Shown: piece by piece, positions 8,001 to 17,364 of the stretch
Layout: each line of letters starts with the position of its first letter
Numbering within the stretch: position 1 is the first letter of the stretch
NCBI GenBank assembly: GCA_000961645.1
Contig: LADM01000024.1
Span: 26,559 to 90,558 of the forward strand
Source: Gammaproteobacteria bacterium BRH_c0
Lineage (GTDB): Bacteria; Pseudomonadota; Gammaproteobacteria; Pseudomonadales; Porticoccaceae
Reading direction: 5' to 3'
DNA length: 64,000 bases
Position numbers and translations under genes: made by a program
The notes under the pieces: generated by a model
What the model was told of the DNA's origin: nothing
The model's input: the letters and a program-made list of their open reading frames with translations, nothing else
The model's database searches: none

Positions 8001-9717
8001 CACCGTCACCACCGTCGACAATTTGATTGCCCGTGTTCATGAAAATGGCAACGCTGTCATCGCCAGCACCAGCAGTAACATCGTAATTGCCTTCTTCACC
8101 GTAGGCGAAGAGAGTGTCACTTTCGGAGCCGAGATTAATGTCGTAATCACCGTTGCCGTAGATTTCAACATAGTCTACGCCAGAGCCAGTGTTGATAGTG
8201 CTTACACCGTCCAGGCCATTAGTAGTCAGATCGTCGGAATCACCATCGATGTATACATAGTCGGCATCTGCACCGGTATCGATATCTTTGAGGCCATCGC
8301 CCCAGATTACGACAGAATCCATACCCGCAGCAGTAGTAATGGACTGATCGCCATCGCCATCAATGGTCAGATCGTCATCGCCTGCACCCAGGTTGATTTC
8401 ACTGTTGCCATCACCAACGATGTCGATGTTGTCATTCTTCATCGCACCAGTAATGGTGAGCAGATCCTGAGCGTACAGATCCAGCCACAGGTTGCCATTC
8501 AGAGTACCAGCGTTGACAACGTTAACATTGACGTCGAGGAAATCTTCAATTTCCAAGTCAGCGGTGCCAGTGATGTTAACAACTTGCAGGGCGGAACCTA
8601 CACGGAGGTCTGCCAGGTAGTTCTGGGTGGTATCGGTGATCTGATCGCGCTGATCAGATACGATATCAATCTGGTTAACATTAGAGTTGCCAGTACCCAG
8701 TGCTGCGCCAGTGTTGCCGAAGCTAACGACTGGGCCAGCGACGTTACGTTCGCCGACTTCAGACAGATACAGGTCGATAACGTCTGGAGCCAACGGATCA
8801 TAGGCATTAACGTCGTAAGTGTAGTGGTGTGCAACAGAGTCGGTATCAACAATTTCGATATCGGTGCTGTTGACGTCCTGAATGTCGCGGAACTGGACAG
8901 AAGTAGCGCCAGTGTTTTCTTCAGACCTGAGGACGTTGACACCGTCGGAGTCAGACAGATCCAGGATCATGTTGCCAGTTGCAACAGAAGAACCCTTAAC
9001 GGTGATGTTTTCAATGCTGGTCAGGCTTGGGGCAACATTGAATGCGCCTTCTGCACGAATTTCCAGAGTGTCATTGCCAGCACCGCCGTCAAGAACATCA
9101 GACGAGTTGATGGTGCCGTTGGTGGCGAGGAAGGTGTCGTTGCCATCGGTGCCAGTCTCGGTATCCGGACCCGCAGTGAGGACAATGGTGTCACCAACAA
9201 AGTAGGAACCGGCATCAACCATGGCCTTGGCAGCATTGACACTGGCGCTAGTGCCGTCAACATCGGCAATCACAATAGCGGCGGCGGCCTTGAACTGGGC
9301 TTCGTCGGTAGCAATATCGAGAGTGGTGTTGGCGGTAAAGTACTGAGCCGCGGTTACCTTGTTGTCAAGCACCAGGCGATCAGTGGCATCGGCGCCGTCA
9401 GACAGGGCGAATACCAACAGGTCGATGGGTACAGTAGCGCCGCCACCGTTTACCCAGTAGTTCAGACCATCTGGCTCAGCGGGACGGCCGAACAGGTTGA
9501 GATACAGTTGGTTGACAGTTTGCGCACGGGTCAGACCGCCGAACACATCGTCGTACTCGGGCTGCGAGTTAACGATGTTAGTGCGCACCTGCTCCAGAGT
9601 GATCAGGCCACCTTCAACCTCGTCAGCCCAATAATCCAGGCCTGCGGCATCAGCAGCGCGACCAAGAAGACCAATATAGATCTCCTGGAGCGAAAATTCG
9701 ATTTCTTGTCTAGTCAT
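5083..9717 (-). CDS. Large acidic RTX-type S-layer-like protein with N-terminal DUF4214 repeats
   Basis: The 1544-residue protein is very rich in Asp, Gly and Asn, and I see no cysteine. Two DUF4214 units open it (about 8-60 and 65-115; IYIGLLGRAADAAGLDYW and LYLNLFGRPAEPDGLNYW). A GGAGNDTLEI nonapeptide near 214 and a following SIENITV segment resemble the start of the Caulobacter S-layer protein RsaA. Two long stretches of calcium-binding Gly/Asp repeats follow (about 425-670 and 1060-1370), separated by beta-rich sequence. The last 150 residues lack repeats and end in small and hydrophobic residues, as expected for a type I secretion signal; there is no N-terminal signal peptide. A GGAGA ribosome-binding site precedes ATG 9717. 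The predicted role is a secreted, calcium-ordered surface layer or adhesin; DUF4214 may hold it to a surface polysaccharide (inference). Its ABC exporter is not in this window. Confidence 0.85.
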   Translation of the reverse strand: MTRQEIEFSLQEIYIGLLGRAADAAGLDYWADEVEGGLITLEQVRTNIVNSQPEYDDVFGGLTRAQTVNQLYLNLFGRPAEPDGLNYWVNGGGATVPIDLLVFALSDGADATDRLVLDNKVTAAQYFTANTTLDIATDEAQFKAAAAIVIADVDGTSASVNAAKAMVDAGSYFVGDTIVLTAGPDTETGTDGNDTFLATNGTINSSDVLDGGAGNDTLEIRAEGAFNVAPSLTSIENITVKGSSVATGNMILDLSDSDGVNVLRSEENTGATSVQFRDIQDVNSTDIEIVDTDSVAHHYTYDVNAYDPLAPDVIDLYLSEVGERNVAGPVVSFGNTGAALGTGNSNVNQIDIVSDQRDQITDTTQNYLADLRVGSALQVVNITGTADLEIEDFLDVNVNVVNAGTLNGNLWLDLYAQDLLTITGAMKNDNIDIVGDGNSEINLGAGDDDLTIDGDGDQSITTAAGMDSVVIWGDGLKDIDTGADADYVYIDGDSDDLTTNGLDGVSTINTGSGVDYVEIYGNGDYDINLGSESDTLFAYGEEGNYDVTAGAGDDSVAIFMNTGNQIVDGGDGDDNITIIGTGDHTVDAGDDVDTVVIDVLGGAGNHDVDLGDGNDNLFIYGKGVPNKVGGLEERTIIQGGDGNDYVYVELDHRLTVDLGDDNDVLEMRARDLSVQDVISGGADIDTLILTNVGGNLQNGMVQASETDQTSSIEIFDLRNENITLELDNQIFETAQDNAVTVITESAEGTQTVDITRVDTNNYTFALLGGDTRDIVIANDETIDSFSTLRFDDTDILTADSVVDTLRVMDGATITEEDLENVSGLELIELLSNSNSPQTWTISLNSEIINQTTSDSDLVIRVGHNVPDGSVLNIEVDESQLGVLDNVIIERGSNVVVKINGQTITEAEFGSPVVTFDGGATITVITSLVFTPENDNLIGSSFVDNTFFAYSSADLNPGDHADGGGFYGEDWDTVEMHFGLSNDSATIMSQLNQPLFENIEELKFETELNVEATGLVNFNTIFSTYGQEQLENFAYNLQKITTGYSDDTLHSMTHGLAWDLRAGDDYLEVGSNYFGLGFGGYGEDGTSWIEGGAGYDVVVGGDGNDYLYLSNVEEVYGNNGEDTFNYNYGNGNDGDTYAYGGEDYDSAYLDNNGTNGTFYAYDVEHIHGGEDVDTIVARGEDDIYVNGEAGNDDIYVNTDDDADVYGGSGDDKITVYANDDADVFGGDGMDDIYVNAGGDIYVSGGDDNDDITVVSTSDEWYTDVHVHGDDGDDIINITADLANIEVYGDDGDDDITVNTNDDVYVYGGNGNDTILVNSFGEQDGDYAIVEGNDGDDDITVNTLAGDYSWIEGGAGNDTINLYTGQDGGEDTIVFGNIDYGFDQVIDEDSQGHDTITGFNFEDDNALDPAIDERDFLDFTSFLGLSPGSIWVENANWNDGLQESVSANSDIAVLVVSDSFVLSDANIDTISADGIIRIDDNGRAVVMLSRNNDENGLTDFEVYFVQDIDSGSGQTWAIDYVADIQASTAIGLSSVVDNLTAFGYNA

Positions 9718-9753
9718 TTGGAGTTCTCCATTTTGTTAAGTCGAATCGACAGT

Positions 9754-9960
9754 GCAAGCACCCGGATACCGGGCTGAACCCGTCGGCTCCTGCTTGCCTT
9801 GCCGTACCCCGAAGGGGCACGGCCCCCAGTTACGGGTGTTCCAATTATGCTGAACGGCCAAGGATTAACCGTGCACCCCATCACACTTCTGGGCAATACC
9901 GCCCGCATGGACCGGATTCACACCCGTTGGCAACGTTACCGCCGGGTTTCAGCACCGCAG
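9754..9960 (-). ncRNA. Candidate structured 5' leader RNA of the S-layer-like gene
   Basis: The 466-bp gap 9718-10183 has no convincing gene. On the minus strand just before the S-layer gene it is packed with stems. A 10-bp hairpin pairs GCCGTACCCC (9801-9810) with GGGGCACGGC (9814-9823) around a 3-nt loop, with one G-U pair on the transcript. A 7-bp stem (9754-9760 with 9791-9797) encloses a second hairpin, CCCGG/CCGGG (9761-9773). Further upstream, GGGTGTGAATCCGG resembles one piece of cobalamin riboswitches, but no proper B12 box was found. The arrangement fits a structured mRNA leader controlling stability, translation or ligand response; the class is unknown to me. Confidence 0.45.
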
Positions 9961-10183
9961 CATGGTAGCACAGTTTTATTGGCGGCTTGCAATAGATTAC
10001 CCCTTTAATTCAGTCGCTTACTGATAAATATTCTCCATTTGTAACAAGTGCATACCAGCCTGAAAAACCTTGATCGTGCCTCTGTCAGAACACCCTTGTG
10101 CCTGTCGTTAGCGACGGCTTGCCCCAACCCTCGCTTGGGTGCAAAGTACCGCCTGTTACTTTAACTGGACACTCTGACACCGG
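9961..10183 (+). other. Intergenic region before the cyclase gene with short inverted repeats
   Basis: The stretch holds no gene. Short complementary segments lie ahead of the cyclase start, for example AAAGTA (10143-10148) with TACTTT (10157-10162), and ACCC/GGGT around a 6-nt loop just before it. Promoters for the divergent cyclase and S-layer genes should lie here, but no convincing -35/-10 pair was found. Confidence 0.3.
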
Positions 10184-12097
10184 ATGGGCAGACCTCTTTT
10201 ACTTTATGTCACCCTGACAGGGTGCCTGGCTGTGACAGCGCTTTGGCTCGTCTGGCTGGAACCCTCGCCAGGCAGCTTTTATGCGCGACTGCAGGGCCTG
10301 GCCTACGACTCACAACTGCCCCACACCACCAAAACTCGGGACAACCGGATTGTCATTGTAGATATCGATGAGCAGAGCCTGCATTCACAGGGTCGCTGGC
10401 CTTGGCCCCGTGGCAAACTGGCAGAGCTTATCGAGCGCCTGCGCCAGGCAAAGGTCGCCGTGATAGGGCTTGATATTTTACTTCCCGAGCCAGGCGACAG
10501 TGAAGGCGATGCCGCCTTGGCGCACCAGCTGGCACAGTCAGACGTGGTAGGGGCCGTGGCATTTGCCGCCGGGGATGGCAGCGCTGCCCCCCCAGTACTG
10601 CCCGGCGAACTGAATTCACAACCTGAATATAAAGAGGCAGGAAGCATAAACAGCTTTTTGCAAAAAAGCCCCGACTCCGCAACCATGGCGGGGCTAGCCG
10701 ACAGCCTCTACAGCGAGGCCGTTGCTCTGGGGCATATCACTCCCCTCTATGATCCGGATTTTGTGATACGCCGCTTGCAGCCCACTCTATGCCGGGAACG
10801 CTGCTATCAGACACTGGCCGCTGCCATGTTGACGCAGTGGAGTGGAATCAACGCCACAACCTCAGCATCGACTGACGGCGTGTATTGTGTAGCCAGCTTT
10901 TGCCAACGGCTGAATCCCGATCTCACTCTCTCGATCCCCTACCATCACCCAGGCCAATTCCACTACCTCTCAGCCACGACTGTGCTCGAAGACCCGCAAT
11001 CGCTTTCTGACCTTGCCGGGGCCATGGTGCTGGTGGGCACCTCTGCGGTAGGCCTTGGCGACAGGGTAGCCACCCCGCTTTCGGCGAGCACGCCAGGCGT
11101 AGAGATACATGCCCTGGTACTGGCGGGGTTGCTGGACAGTTTCTACTGGTCACGCCTGCCGCAGGAGCGCTGGCTGGCAACCCTGGCAATTATGCTTATT
11201 GGCATACTGGTGATGGCATGGCCCTGGCTGCAGACAAAAGCGAGAATGACTACGATGGGCGCAGGTCTGGCAATACTTTTCGCCACTCTTACCGTCCCTC
11301 AGGCTGGTTATTGGCTGAACGCACTACCCCTGTGGTTCGCGCTTATCGTGCTGGGTATCAGTAGCGGAGGCTGGGAAATCAATCGGGTGCTGTCCCAACG
11401 CCGGAAAATTTATCGCGCTTTCGCCGCCTACGTACCCCCGGTGGTGCTACGCACCCTGGTACGCCAGGGCCTTGAACCCGGCAAACTGGATGCTCAGCGC
11501 GCTGACGTTACTGTATTTTTTGCGGATATCCAGGGGTTTACCCACCTGAGCGAACAACTGGAGCCGGAACAGCTGGCTGAAATCACCAATCACCTGTTTA
11601 GTGAAATCACTGAGGAGGTTTACCGTCACAAAGGCACCCTGGACAAATTCATGGGGGATGCGGTAATGGCGTTTTGGGGCGCACCACTGGCTCAGGAGAA
11701 CCACCCCCAGCTCGCTGTTGACTGTGCACTGGCAGTGCGCCGCCGAGTGGCTCAGCTTGCCGAATGGTGCCAACTGCGGGGCTATCCCGAAATCCAAATG
11801 ACTATGGGGCTGGAAAGCGGCGTGGTCACAGTAGGCAATTTGGGCTCAAGGCAGCGACGGGCCTACACGATTCTGGGAAAAACAGTGAACCTAGCAGCGC
11901 ACTTGCAGCAGCAGTGCAAACAGCTTGATCACGACCTGCTGTGTGGTCCAGAGTTGTGCCGCCGCTTGGGAAGTGAACGCATCATTGAACTGTCAGCCAC
12001 GGCAATTCGGGGCATAGATGGCTTGCAGCTGATAGGCTACCCAATTGACACAGGAGGCAAAAAACAGAAGCAGCAGCCGATCCAGCAAAGTCAGTAG
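10184..12097 (+). CDS. CHASE2-domain membrane adenylate cyclase (class III)
   Basis: The 637-residue protein has an N-terminal membrane helix (about 3-25). A periplasmic CHASE2 sensor follows (about 35-320; IVIVDIDEQSLHSQGRWPWPR, then GLDILLPEP). Three hydrophobic helices (about 325-405) lead to a C-terminal class III cyclase domain (about 435-610). That domain shows the metal-binding FFADIQGFTHLSE, LDKFMGDAVMAFWG with the Lys typical of ATP-specific enzymes, and AYTILGKTVNLAAHLQ with the transition-state Asn. It should make cAMP in response to a periplasmic signal. Its stop codon overlaps that of the convergent FecR gene by 7 bp. CHASE2 cyclases are often found beside FecR-domain genes, so a signalling pair is likely (inference). 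Confidence 0.9.
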   Translation: MGRPLLLYVTLTGCLAVTALWLVWLEPSPGSFYARLQGLAYDSQLPHTTKTRDNRIVIVDIDEQSLHSQGRWPWPRGKLAELIERLRQAKVAVIGLDILLPEPGDSEGDAALAHQLAQSDVVGAVAFAAGDGSAAPPVLPGELNSQPEYKEAGSINSFLQKSPDSATMAGLADSLYSEAVALGHITPLYDPDFVIRRLQPTLCRERCYQTLAAAMLTQWSGINATTSASTDGVYCVASFCQRLNPDLTLSIPYHHPGQFHYLSATTVLEDPQSLSDLAGAMVLVGTSAVGLGDRVATPLSASTPGVEIHALVLAGLLDSFYWSRLPQERWLATLAIMLIGILVMAWPWLQTKARMTTMGAGLAILFATLTVPQAGYWLNALPLWFALIVLGISSGGWEINRVLSQRRKIYRAFAAYVPPVVLRTLVRQGLEPGKLDAQRADVTVFFADIQGFTHLSEQLEPEQLAEITNHLFSEITEEVYRHKGTLDKFMGDAVMAFWGAPLAQENHPQLAVDCALAVRRRVAQLAEWCQLRGYPEIQMTMGLESGVVTVGNLGSRQRRAYTILGKTVNLAAHLQQQCKQLDHDLLCGPELCRRLGSERIIELSATAIRGIDGLQLIGYPIDTGGKKQKQQPIQQSQ

Positions 12098-13524
12098 AGT
12101 GATGACTTGGAGACACTCTTACCAAGCGACAGGCTATCCACCCAGTGGGTAGCGCCAACGGCTTCAACACCCGGGCTTACCTGATACTCGAACAACATCC
12201 CCGCCTGTAACAGATCGGCGCTCAGCACACCGTCAATCTTTGCGGGTGAGTTTTTCCCACTGTGGAAGAACCCCTCCGAGGTCAACTCACCAGCCCCAAG
12301 CACTGTGACCACACCGGGCAAACTGGCCGCATGAACATCCATGCGAGTGGCGAACTCAGCCTGCGCAAAGTCGACAACCAGGGCAGGATTGCTGATTCCA
12401 GCGCTCTCCAGATTATTGCCACGCTTGACATAGGCTTCGTAGCTGTTGAGGCTGAAAGTGGCCCGCCCTGTTTCAGGCATCACGCGGCTCTCGGGAGTGT
12501 CTTCAAACATGGCAAATACGCGCTGAAGCACAGCGTAGTCGCGTTGATTGCGAATACTGGCAATACTTTGTGCGCTTTCAGACTGTATCGAATAGGACGA
12601 CCAACGCCCCCAGACAAAAGCGGGCTCATCCACCAACTGTCGATCACTGACGAAAGGCAGGTCGGATTCTCTCTCACCCAGCTCGTAGGCTTCCTGCACG
12701 AGTGGCACTTCACCCACATAGCGGCGCGCCGTTTCCAACCCGTCCTCGTAACTTTCGGCTCCCGGCGCAGAGAGCCCTACCTTGCGCTGAATCACTCCGC
12801 GAGCTCGAGTGATAAGATTCTCGAACAAGGCAGACTCCTCAGGGTGAGGGGGATTTATCTCGTCGGGTGTTGGCCCATCGCTTGTTACCAGCGCATAACC
12901 TTCACCGGCGCGCACTTCCAGCAACGCCTTGGCAACTGTGGCGAACAGCTCCGCCGACGCTTCTCCACCGCAAGGGACAAAAGTATCCACCAGGCAGTCC
13001 GTACTGAAGGGAGCCATAACGACCCCTCCCTCATTAACGCTGAGACGGGCCAGCTCCTCAGTAGCATAAACAACGAAGTCTGTGCCGCGAATACCGATAG
13101 CAGAGACCGGGGTATTGATCCGAAACGCCTCCTTGTTGCGCGCGCCGACAAGACCCGTCGCAGAACGCATGGTGCCTTTGTCGAGTTCAATCCGGACCCG
13201 GCTCTGAGCTGCATCATCGGGGTTGAACTGATACACCTCGATGGTGACGAGACTGTCGGGACGAACACTGATCAGGCCATCGTCAACAAATCGCACATGC
13301 AGGTAGCCTTGCTGGTTCGTACTGAGTTGATCGCCAGCGTATACAGTATCGCCCAGCGCCAGGAGCCTGGACTCGCCATCGCGTTCGCTACGCCCTTCTC
13401 CGGCCAGGAAAATAACTGTGCCCACCGCCTCTGCAGAGTTTTCAGCGGCAGCCAGCAAAGGGCACAATGACGCCGCGACCAGCATCAAAGTGCAGCAGAA
13501 ACCAGCTAAGCGCTTCATATCCAT
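12091..13524 (-). CDS. Secreted FecR-domain protein
   Basis: The protein is about 477 residues from ATG 13524; ATG 13518 is equally possible, and the frame extends further upstream without a good ribosome-binding site. A signal peptide is clear (KRLAGFCCTLMLVAASLC, cleavage near AAA-EN). A FecR domain follows (about 40-160; VIFLAGEGRSERDG, LALGDTVYAGDQLSTNQQGY, INTPVSAIGIRGTDFVVYAT). The rest is low in recognisable motifs and has no C-terminal membrane helix, so the protein is probably periplasmic or surface-associated, not an inner-membrane anti-sigma factor. FecR domains of this kind accompany CHASE2 cyclases and TPR outer-membrane proteins, as here on both sides. Its function is unproven; a periplasmic signal-relay or scaffold role is inference. 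Confidence 0.8.
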   Translation of the reverse strand: MDMKRLAGFCCTLMLVAASLCPLLAAAENSAEAVGTVIFLAGEGRSERDGESRLLALGDTVYAGDQLSTNQQGYLHVRFVDDGLISVRPDSLVTIEVYQFNPDDAAQSRVRIELDKGTMRSATGLVGARNKEAFRINTPVSAIGIRGTDFVVYATEELARLSVNEGGVVMAPFSTDCLVDTFVPCGGEASAELFATVAKALLEVRAGEGYALVTSDGPTPDEINPPHPEESALFENLITRARGVIQRKVGLSAPGAESYEDGLETARRYVGEVPLVQEAYELGERESDLPFVSDRQLVDEPAFVWGRWSSYSIQSESAQSIASIRNQRDYAVLQRVFAMFEDTPESRVMPETGRATFSLNSYEAYVKRGNNLESAGISNPALVVDFAQAEFATRMDVHAASLPGVVTVLGAGELTSEGFFHSGKNSPAKIDGVLSADLLQAGMLFEYQVSPGVEAVGATHWVDSLSLGKSVSKSSLY

Positions 13525-13677
13525 AACAAACTGCCCAACAACCATTAAGGGTGGTGTCCCACTGAGAACTAGTCTGTCTATAATAGGCCACCTTTGCAAT
13601 ACGAAAGTGTTAACCGGTTCTCGTTTTGCTCAACCCACCCGGCGAATGTCGGCTCGCCCAAATACCAGGAAACACCA

Positions 13678-15099
13678 TTGCCCTTGTTAAGCATCGTATC
13701 GAGCCCCTTTACCCTGCTTGCGCTGTGTCTGGTGCTTGCCCACGTTTCGCCAGGGGTCGCGGAAGAGCACAGGAGCTTTGATACACAGCTCCAACAACAG
13801 CTTGCCAACGGCACCCGCCGCGAAGCCTATGACTGGCTCAAGTCAATAGAGAAGGATCAGCATCAAAACCAACCCAGCTACTATGACTGGCTGGCCCAGT
13901 TGGCGATGGAGCTCGGCGAGTACCGTGAAGCGATACCCGTACTACAGACCCTGATAGCCATGGAGCCCAGACATGCAGGCGCCCGGCTGGACCTGGTAAT
14001 TGCGCTGCAACTGGAGGGTCGCAGCCATGAAGCCCGCCAAAATTTGCTGGAGCTCAATGCCCTGCTGAAAGGACATCAGGATCAGCTTCCCGAGCACGCA
14101 CGACGCCAGCTGGTGGAGCTGAACCGACTGCTGACAGTTGATTCCGAGCAGGCGGCTCGCCCCAGTCTGGCTGGTTACGTTTCGCTGGGATTCGGCCATG
14201 ACAGCAACGCCAATCGCGGATCTGACAATGACTCCATTACCATCACACTGCCCGGATACCCCCCCTTCAAACTGAATCTGGGCCAGGACAGCATCAAGCA
14301 GGCGGACGAATTCAGCGAAGCGGCTGTTCACCTCGAATACGGCAATCGCGGCAATGGTTGTCGATTCGCACCCTGTCGGCTGTGGCTGGCAGGGGCCATG
14401 ACCCGCAGGCATATAAACCTTGATGAATATGACCAATATCATCTCTATGGCGGCACGCGCAAGACCTATGGGGGGCGCGATCAACGGGAATACACCGTCA
14501 TGCTACAGGGCATTCGCTCCAGCGAAATCCGTTACAACGGGCTGGACAAGCGTGTCGATGAGCAATTTATTGCCGGGCTGGAGTATCGCCAGCTGATTCC
14601 CGGCTTTCGGCAATTGATGGGATCAGTGAAGGCCGAGGCTATTGATGAACGCGCCAACGACAGCTCTCTTGGCGCAATGGCAACCCTGCGCCTGAATGGA
14701 TTGTGGATCGCCAATGGCGACCAGCGTTTTAATCCCACCAACAGACGGTTACTGTGGGAGCTGGGCGGCAGCTGGCATGAAAGGCCTGATAATTTTTCCG
14801 GCGATAGCCAGCGGCTGTGGCTGTCGGGGCAATATCCATTCACGGTTAACGCCAAATGGCATGGCAATATCAATGCTTCTTTTCGCTGGCGCCAGGATAC
14901 GCGGCCATTCAGCGCTATCTTCTTCGGAGACACTGCCCGGGAAGATGAGGAATGGGCACTCGGCATAAACTTGCAGTATTCGTTAGGGGAGGACTGGCTA
15001 CTGTCATCCCGGGCTGCCTATGAACAGACAGATAGCACTATCCCCCTCTTCGACACCAGCCGCCTGCAACTGATTTTAGGCTTGGCCTATTCGTTCTAG
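13678..15099 (+). CDS. Outer-membrane beta-barrel protein with N-terminal TPR region (Slam/DUF560-like)
   Basis: The protein is about 473 residues from TTG 13678. That start has AGGA 7-8 nt upstream and leads straight into a signal peptide (PLLSIVSSPFTLLALCLVLA, cleavage near VA-EE); an earlier TTG at 13594 has neither. TPR-like helical repeats follow (about 25-150; SYYDWLAQLAMELGEYREAI, PRHAGARLDLVIALQLEG). From about 165 onward alternating strands form a predicted barrel beginning GYVSLGFGHDSNANRG and ending with a terminal Phe in LGLAYSF. This TPR-plus-barrel layout resembles the surface lipoprotein assembly modulators, but the match is architectural and the substrate, if any, is unknown. 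Transcription is divergent from the FecR gene. Confidence 0.75.
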   Translation: MPLLSIVSSPFTLLALCLVLAHVSPGVAEEHRSFDTQLQQQLANGTRREAYDWLKSIEKDQHQNQPSYYDWLAQLAMELGEYREAIPVLQTLIAMEPRHAGARLDLVIALQLEGRSHEARQNLLELNALLKGHQDQLPEHARRQLVELNRLLTVDSEQAARPSLAGYVSLGFGHDSNANRGSDNDSITITLPGYPPFKLNLGQDSIKQADEFSEAAVHLEYGNRGNGCRFAPCRLWLAGAMTRRHINLDEYDQYHLYGGTRKTYGGRDQREYTVMLQGIRSSEIRYNGLDKRVDEQFIAGLEYRQLIPGFRQLMGSVKAEAIDERANDSSLGAMATLRLNGLWIANGDQRFNPTNRRLLWELGGSWHERPDNFSGDSQRLWLSGQYPFTVNAKWHGNINASFRWRQDTRPFSAIFFGDTAREDEEWALGINLQYSLGEDWLLSSRAAYEQTDSTIPLFDTSRLQLILGLAYSF

Positions 15100-15234
15100 C
15101 CCAGTGTGCGCCCCTCTGACACGGACAACCGAGACCCGTCTCACAACTCTATCAACATGAAAGCAAAGGGTTTACCACTACTCTCTGCCGCCAACAAATC
15201 TGCCTGTCGCTATGATAAGATCGCGCCCCCATGA

Positions 15235-16263
<1,029 letters not shown>

Positions 16264-16365
16264 GCTAGCAATGGTGACACGCACACTTACCGCCTGTGAT
16301 GACACCTGAGAAGGAGTCGGCAGTTTACTGCCACACACCTATAATCCGCGTTGAGACTCGTCCCC

Positions 16366-17364
16366 ATGGCTGATCTGGAAGGCAAAACATTACTGGTTAC
16401 GGGCGCCAACGGTTTTGTGGGACGACATCTGCTGACCGCACTGGGCGAACGGAATACCGCGCACCTTCATGCCACCCGCCTGGGCACAGTGACCGATGTT
16501 AACCCGCAGCAGGGCGAGCAGATCATTCACTGGCATGCTCTCGATATTACCGATCGCCAGCAAACCGCATCCCTGATCGCGGCTATTCGCCCGCATGTGG
16601 TTTTTCATCTTGCTGCCCAGTCCCATATACCCACCAGTTTTGCCGACCCGGCGCTAACCTGGCAGGTCAATCTTCACGGCACTCTTAACCTGCTGACAGC
16701 CCTGCAGGCGACCTGCCCCGCTGCAACAATCATCCATGTGGGATCGTCTGACATGTACGGAGCAGGATTTCATGATGTCGCGCCGGTCACAGAACAGACC
16801 CCCCTCATGCCGCTAAACCCCTATGCCGCAAGCAAGGCCGCCGCAGATCTTGCGGCATTTCAGTTTAGCGCCACATCGTCGCTGAAGGTTATCCGCGCGC
16901 GCCCCTTCAATCATAGCGGCCCGGGACAAGACAGAGGCTTTGTGCTACCCAGCTTCGCCGCCCAGATTGCCGAAATCGAGCGTGGCCTCTTACAACCCAC
17001 CCTGAAGGTAGGCGACCTGTCGGCAGAGCGGGACTTTCTGCACGTAGCCGATGTGGTTGACGCCTATATCACCATGGCTGTTCACGCCGACAGGATCGAG
17101 TCAGGAGCCGCTTTCAATATCGCCTCAGGGACACCTACCTCCATTCAAAGCCTGCTTGATCGCTTCCTTCAAGCCAGCAACTGCAATATTTCCACTCAGA
17201 CAGATCCCGCCAGGCTGAGACCAACTGACATTCTGCGGGTTTGCGGCGACAGTCGCCTCCTGCAAGCCACCACCGGCTGGCAACCCAAGCGGTCCCTTGC
17301 TACTTTGGTCAACGACCTTCTCAACTATTGGCGTGCACAAGTTGCAACGGTGCCAGCAACATGA
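16366..17364 (+). CDS. rmd: GDP-6-deoxy-D-mannose (GDP-D-rhamnose) reductase
   Basis: The SDR-family protein is about 332 residues from ATG 16366; a TTG at 16351 is the upstream alternative. It has the nucleotide-binding VTGANGFVGRHL, the catalytic segment GSSDMYG, Tyr-Lys in YAASKAAADL, and ARPFNHSGPGQ followed by RDFLHVADVVDAY, which match Pseudomonas Rmd closely. It reduces the 4-keto product of Gmd to GDP-D-rhamnose. The stop codon overlaps the permease start as ATGA, so the two genes are translationally coupled. The gmd-rmd-wzm-wzt order is that of the A-band polysaccharide locus. Confidence 0.88.
   Translation: MADLEGKTLLVTGANGFVGRHLLTALGERNTAHLHATRLGTVTDVNPQQGEQIIHWHALDITDRQQTASLIAAIRPHVVFHLAAQSHIPTSFADPALTWQVNLHGTLNLLTALQATCPAATIIHVGSSDMYGAGFHDVAPVTEQTPLMPLNPYAASKAAADLAAFQFSATSSLKVIRARPFNHSGPGQDRGFVLPSFAAQIAEIERGLLQPTLKVGDLSAERDFLHVADVVDAYITMAVHADRIESGAAFNIASGTPTSIQSLLDRFLQASNCNISTQTDPARLRPTDILRVCGDSRLLQATTGWQPKRSLATLVNDLLNYWRAQVATVPAT

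Noticed and set aside
7531..9777. Open frame of 748 codons on the plus strand, antisense to the S-layer-like gene
   Set aside because: It arises from the repeated Asp/Gly codons of the RTX gene read backwards; it has no domain and no ribosome-binding site.
9714..9908. Small frame ending in MENSK whose stop overlaps the S-layer start (ATGA)
   Set aside because: It lies inside the hairpin-rich leader and its last codons are the ribosome-binding site itself; there is no support for translation.
9754..9960. Cobalamin riboswitch
   Set aside because: Only one segment resembles the consensus; no B12 box and no B12-related gene downstream.
12262..13470. Open frame of 402 codons antisense to the FecR gene
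   Set aside because: The opposite strand has a signal peptide and a clear FecR domain; this frame has neither.
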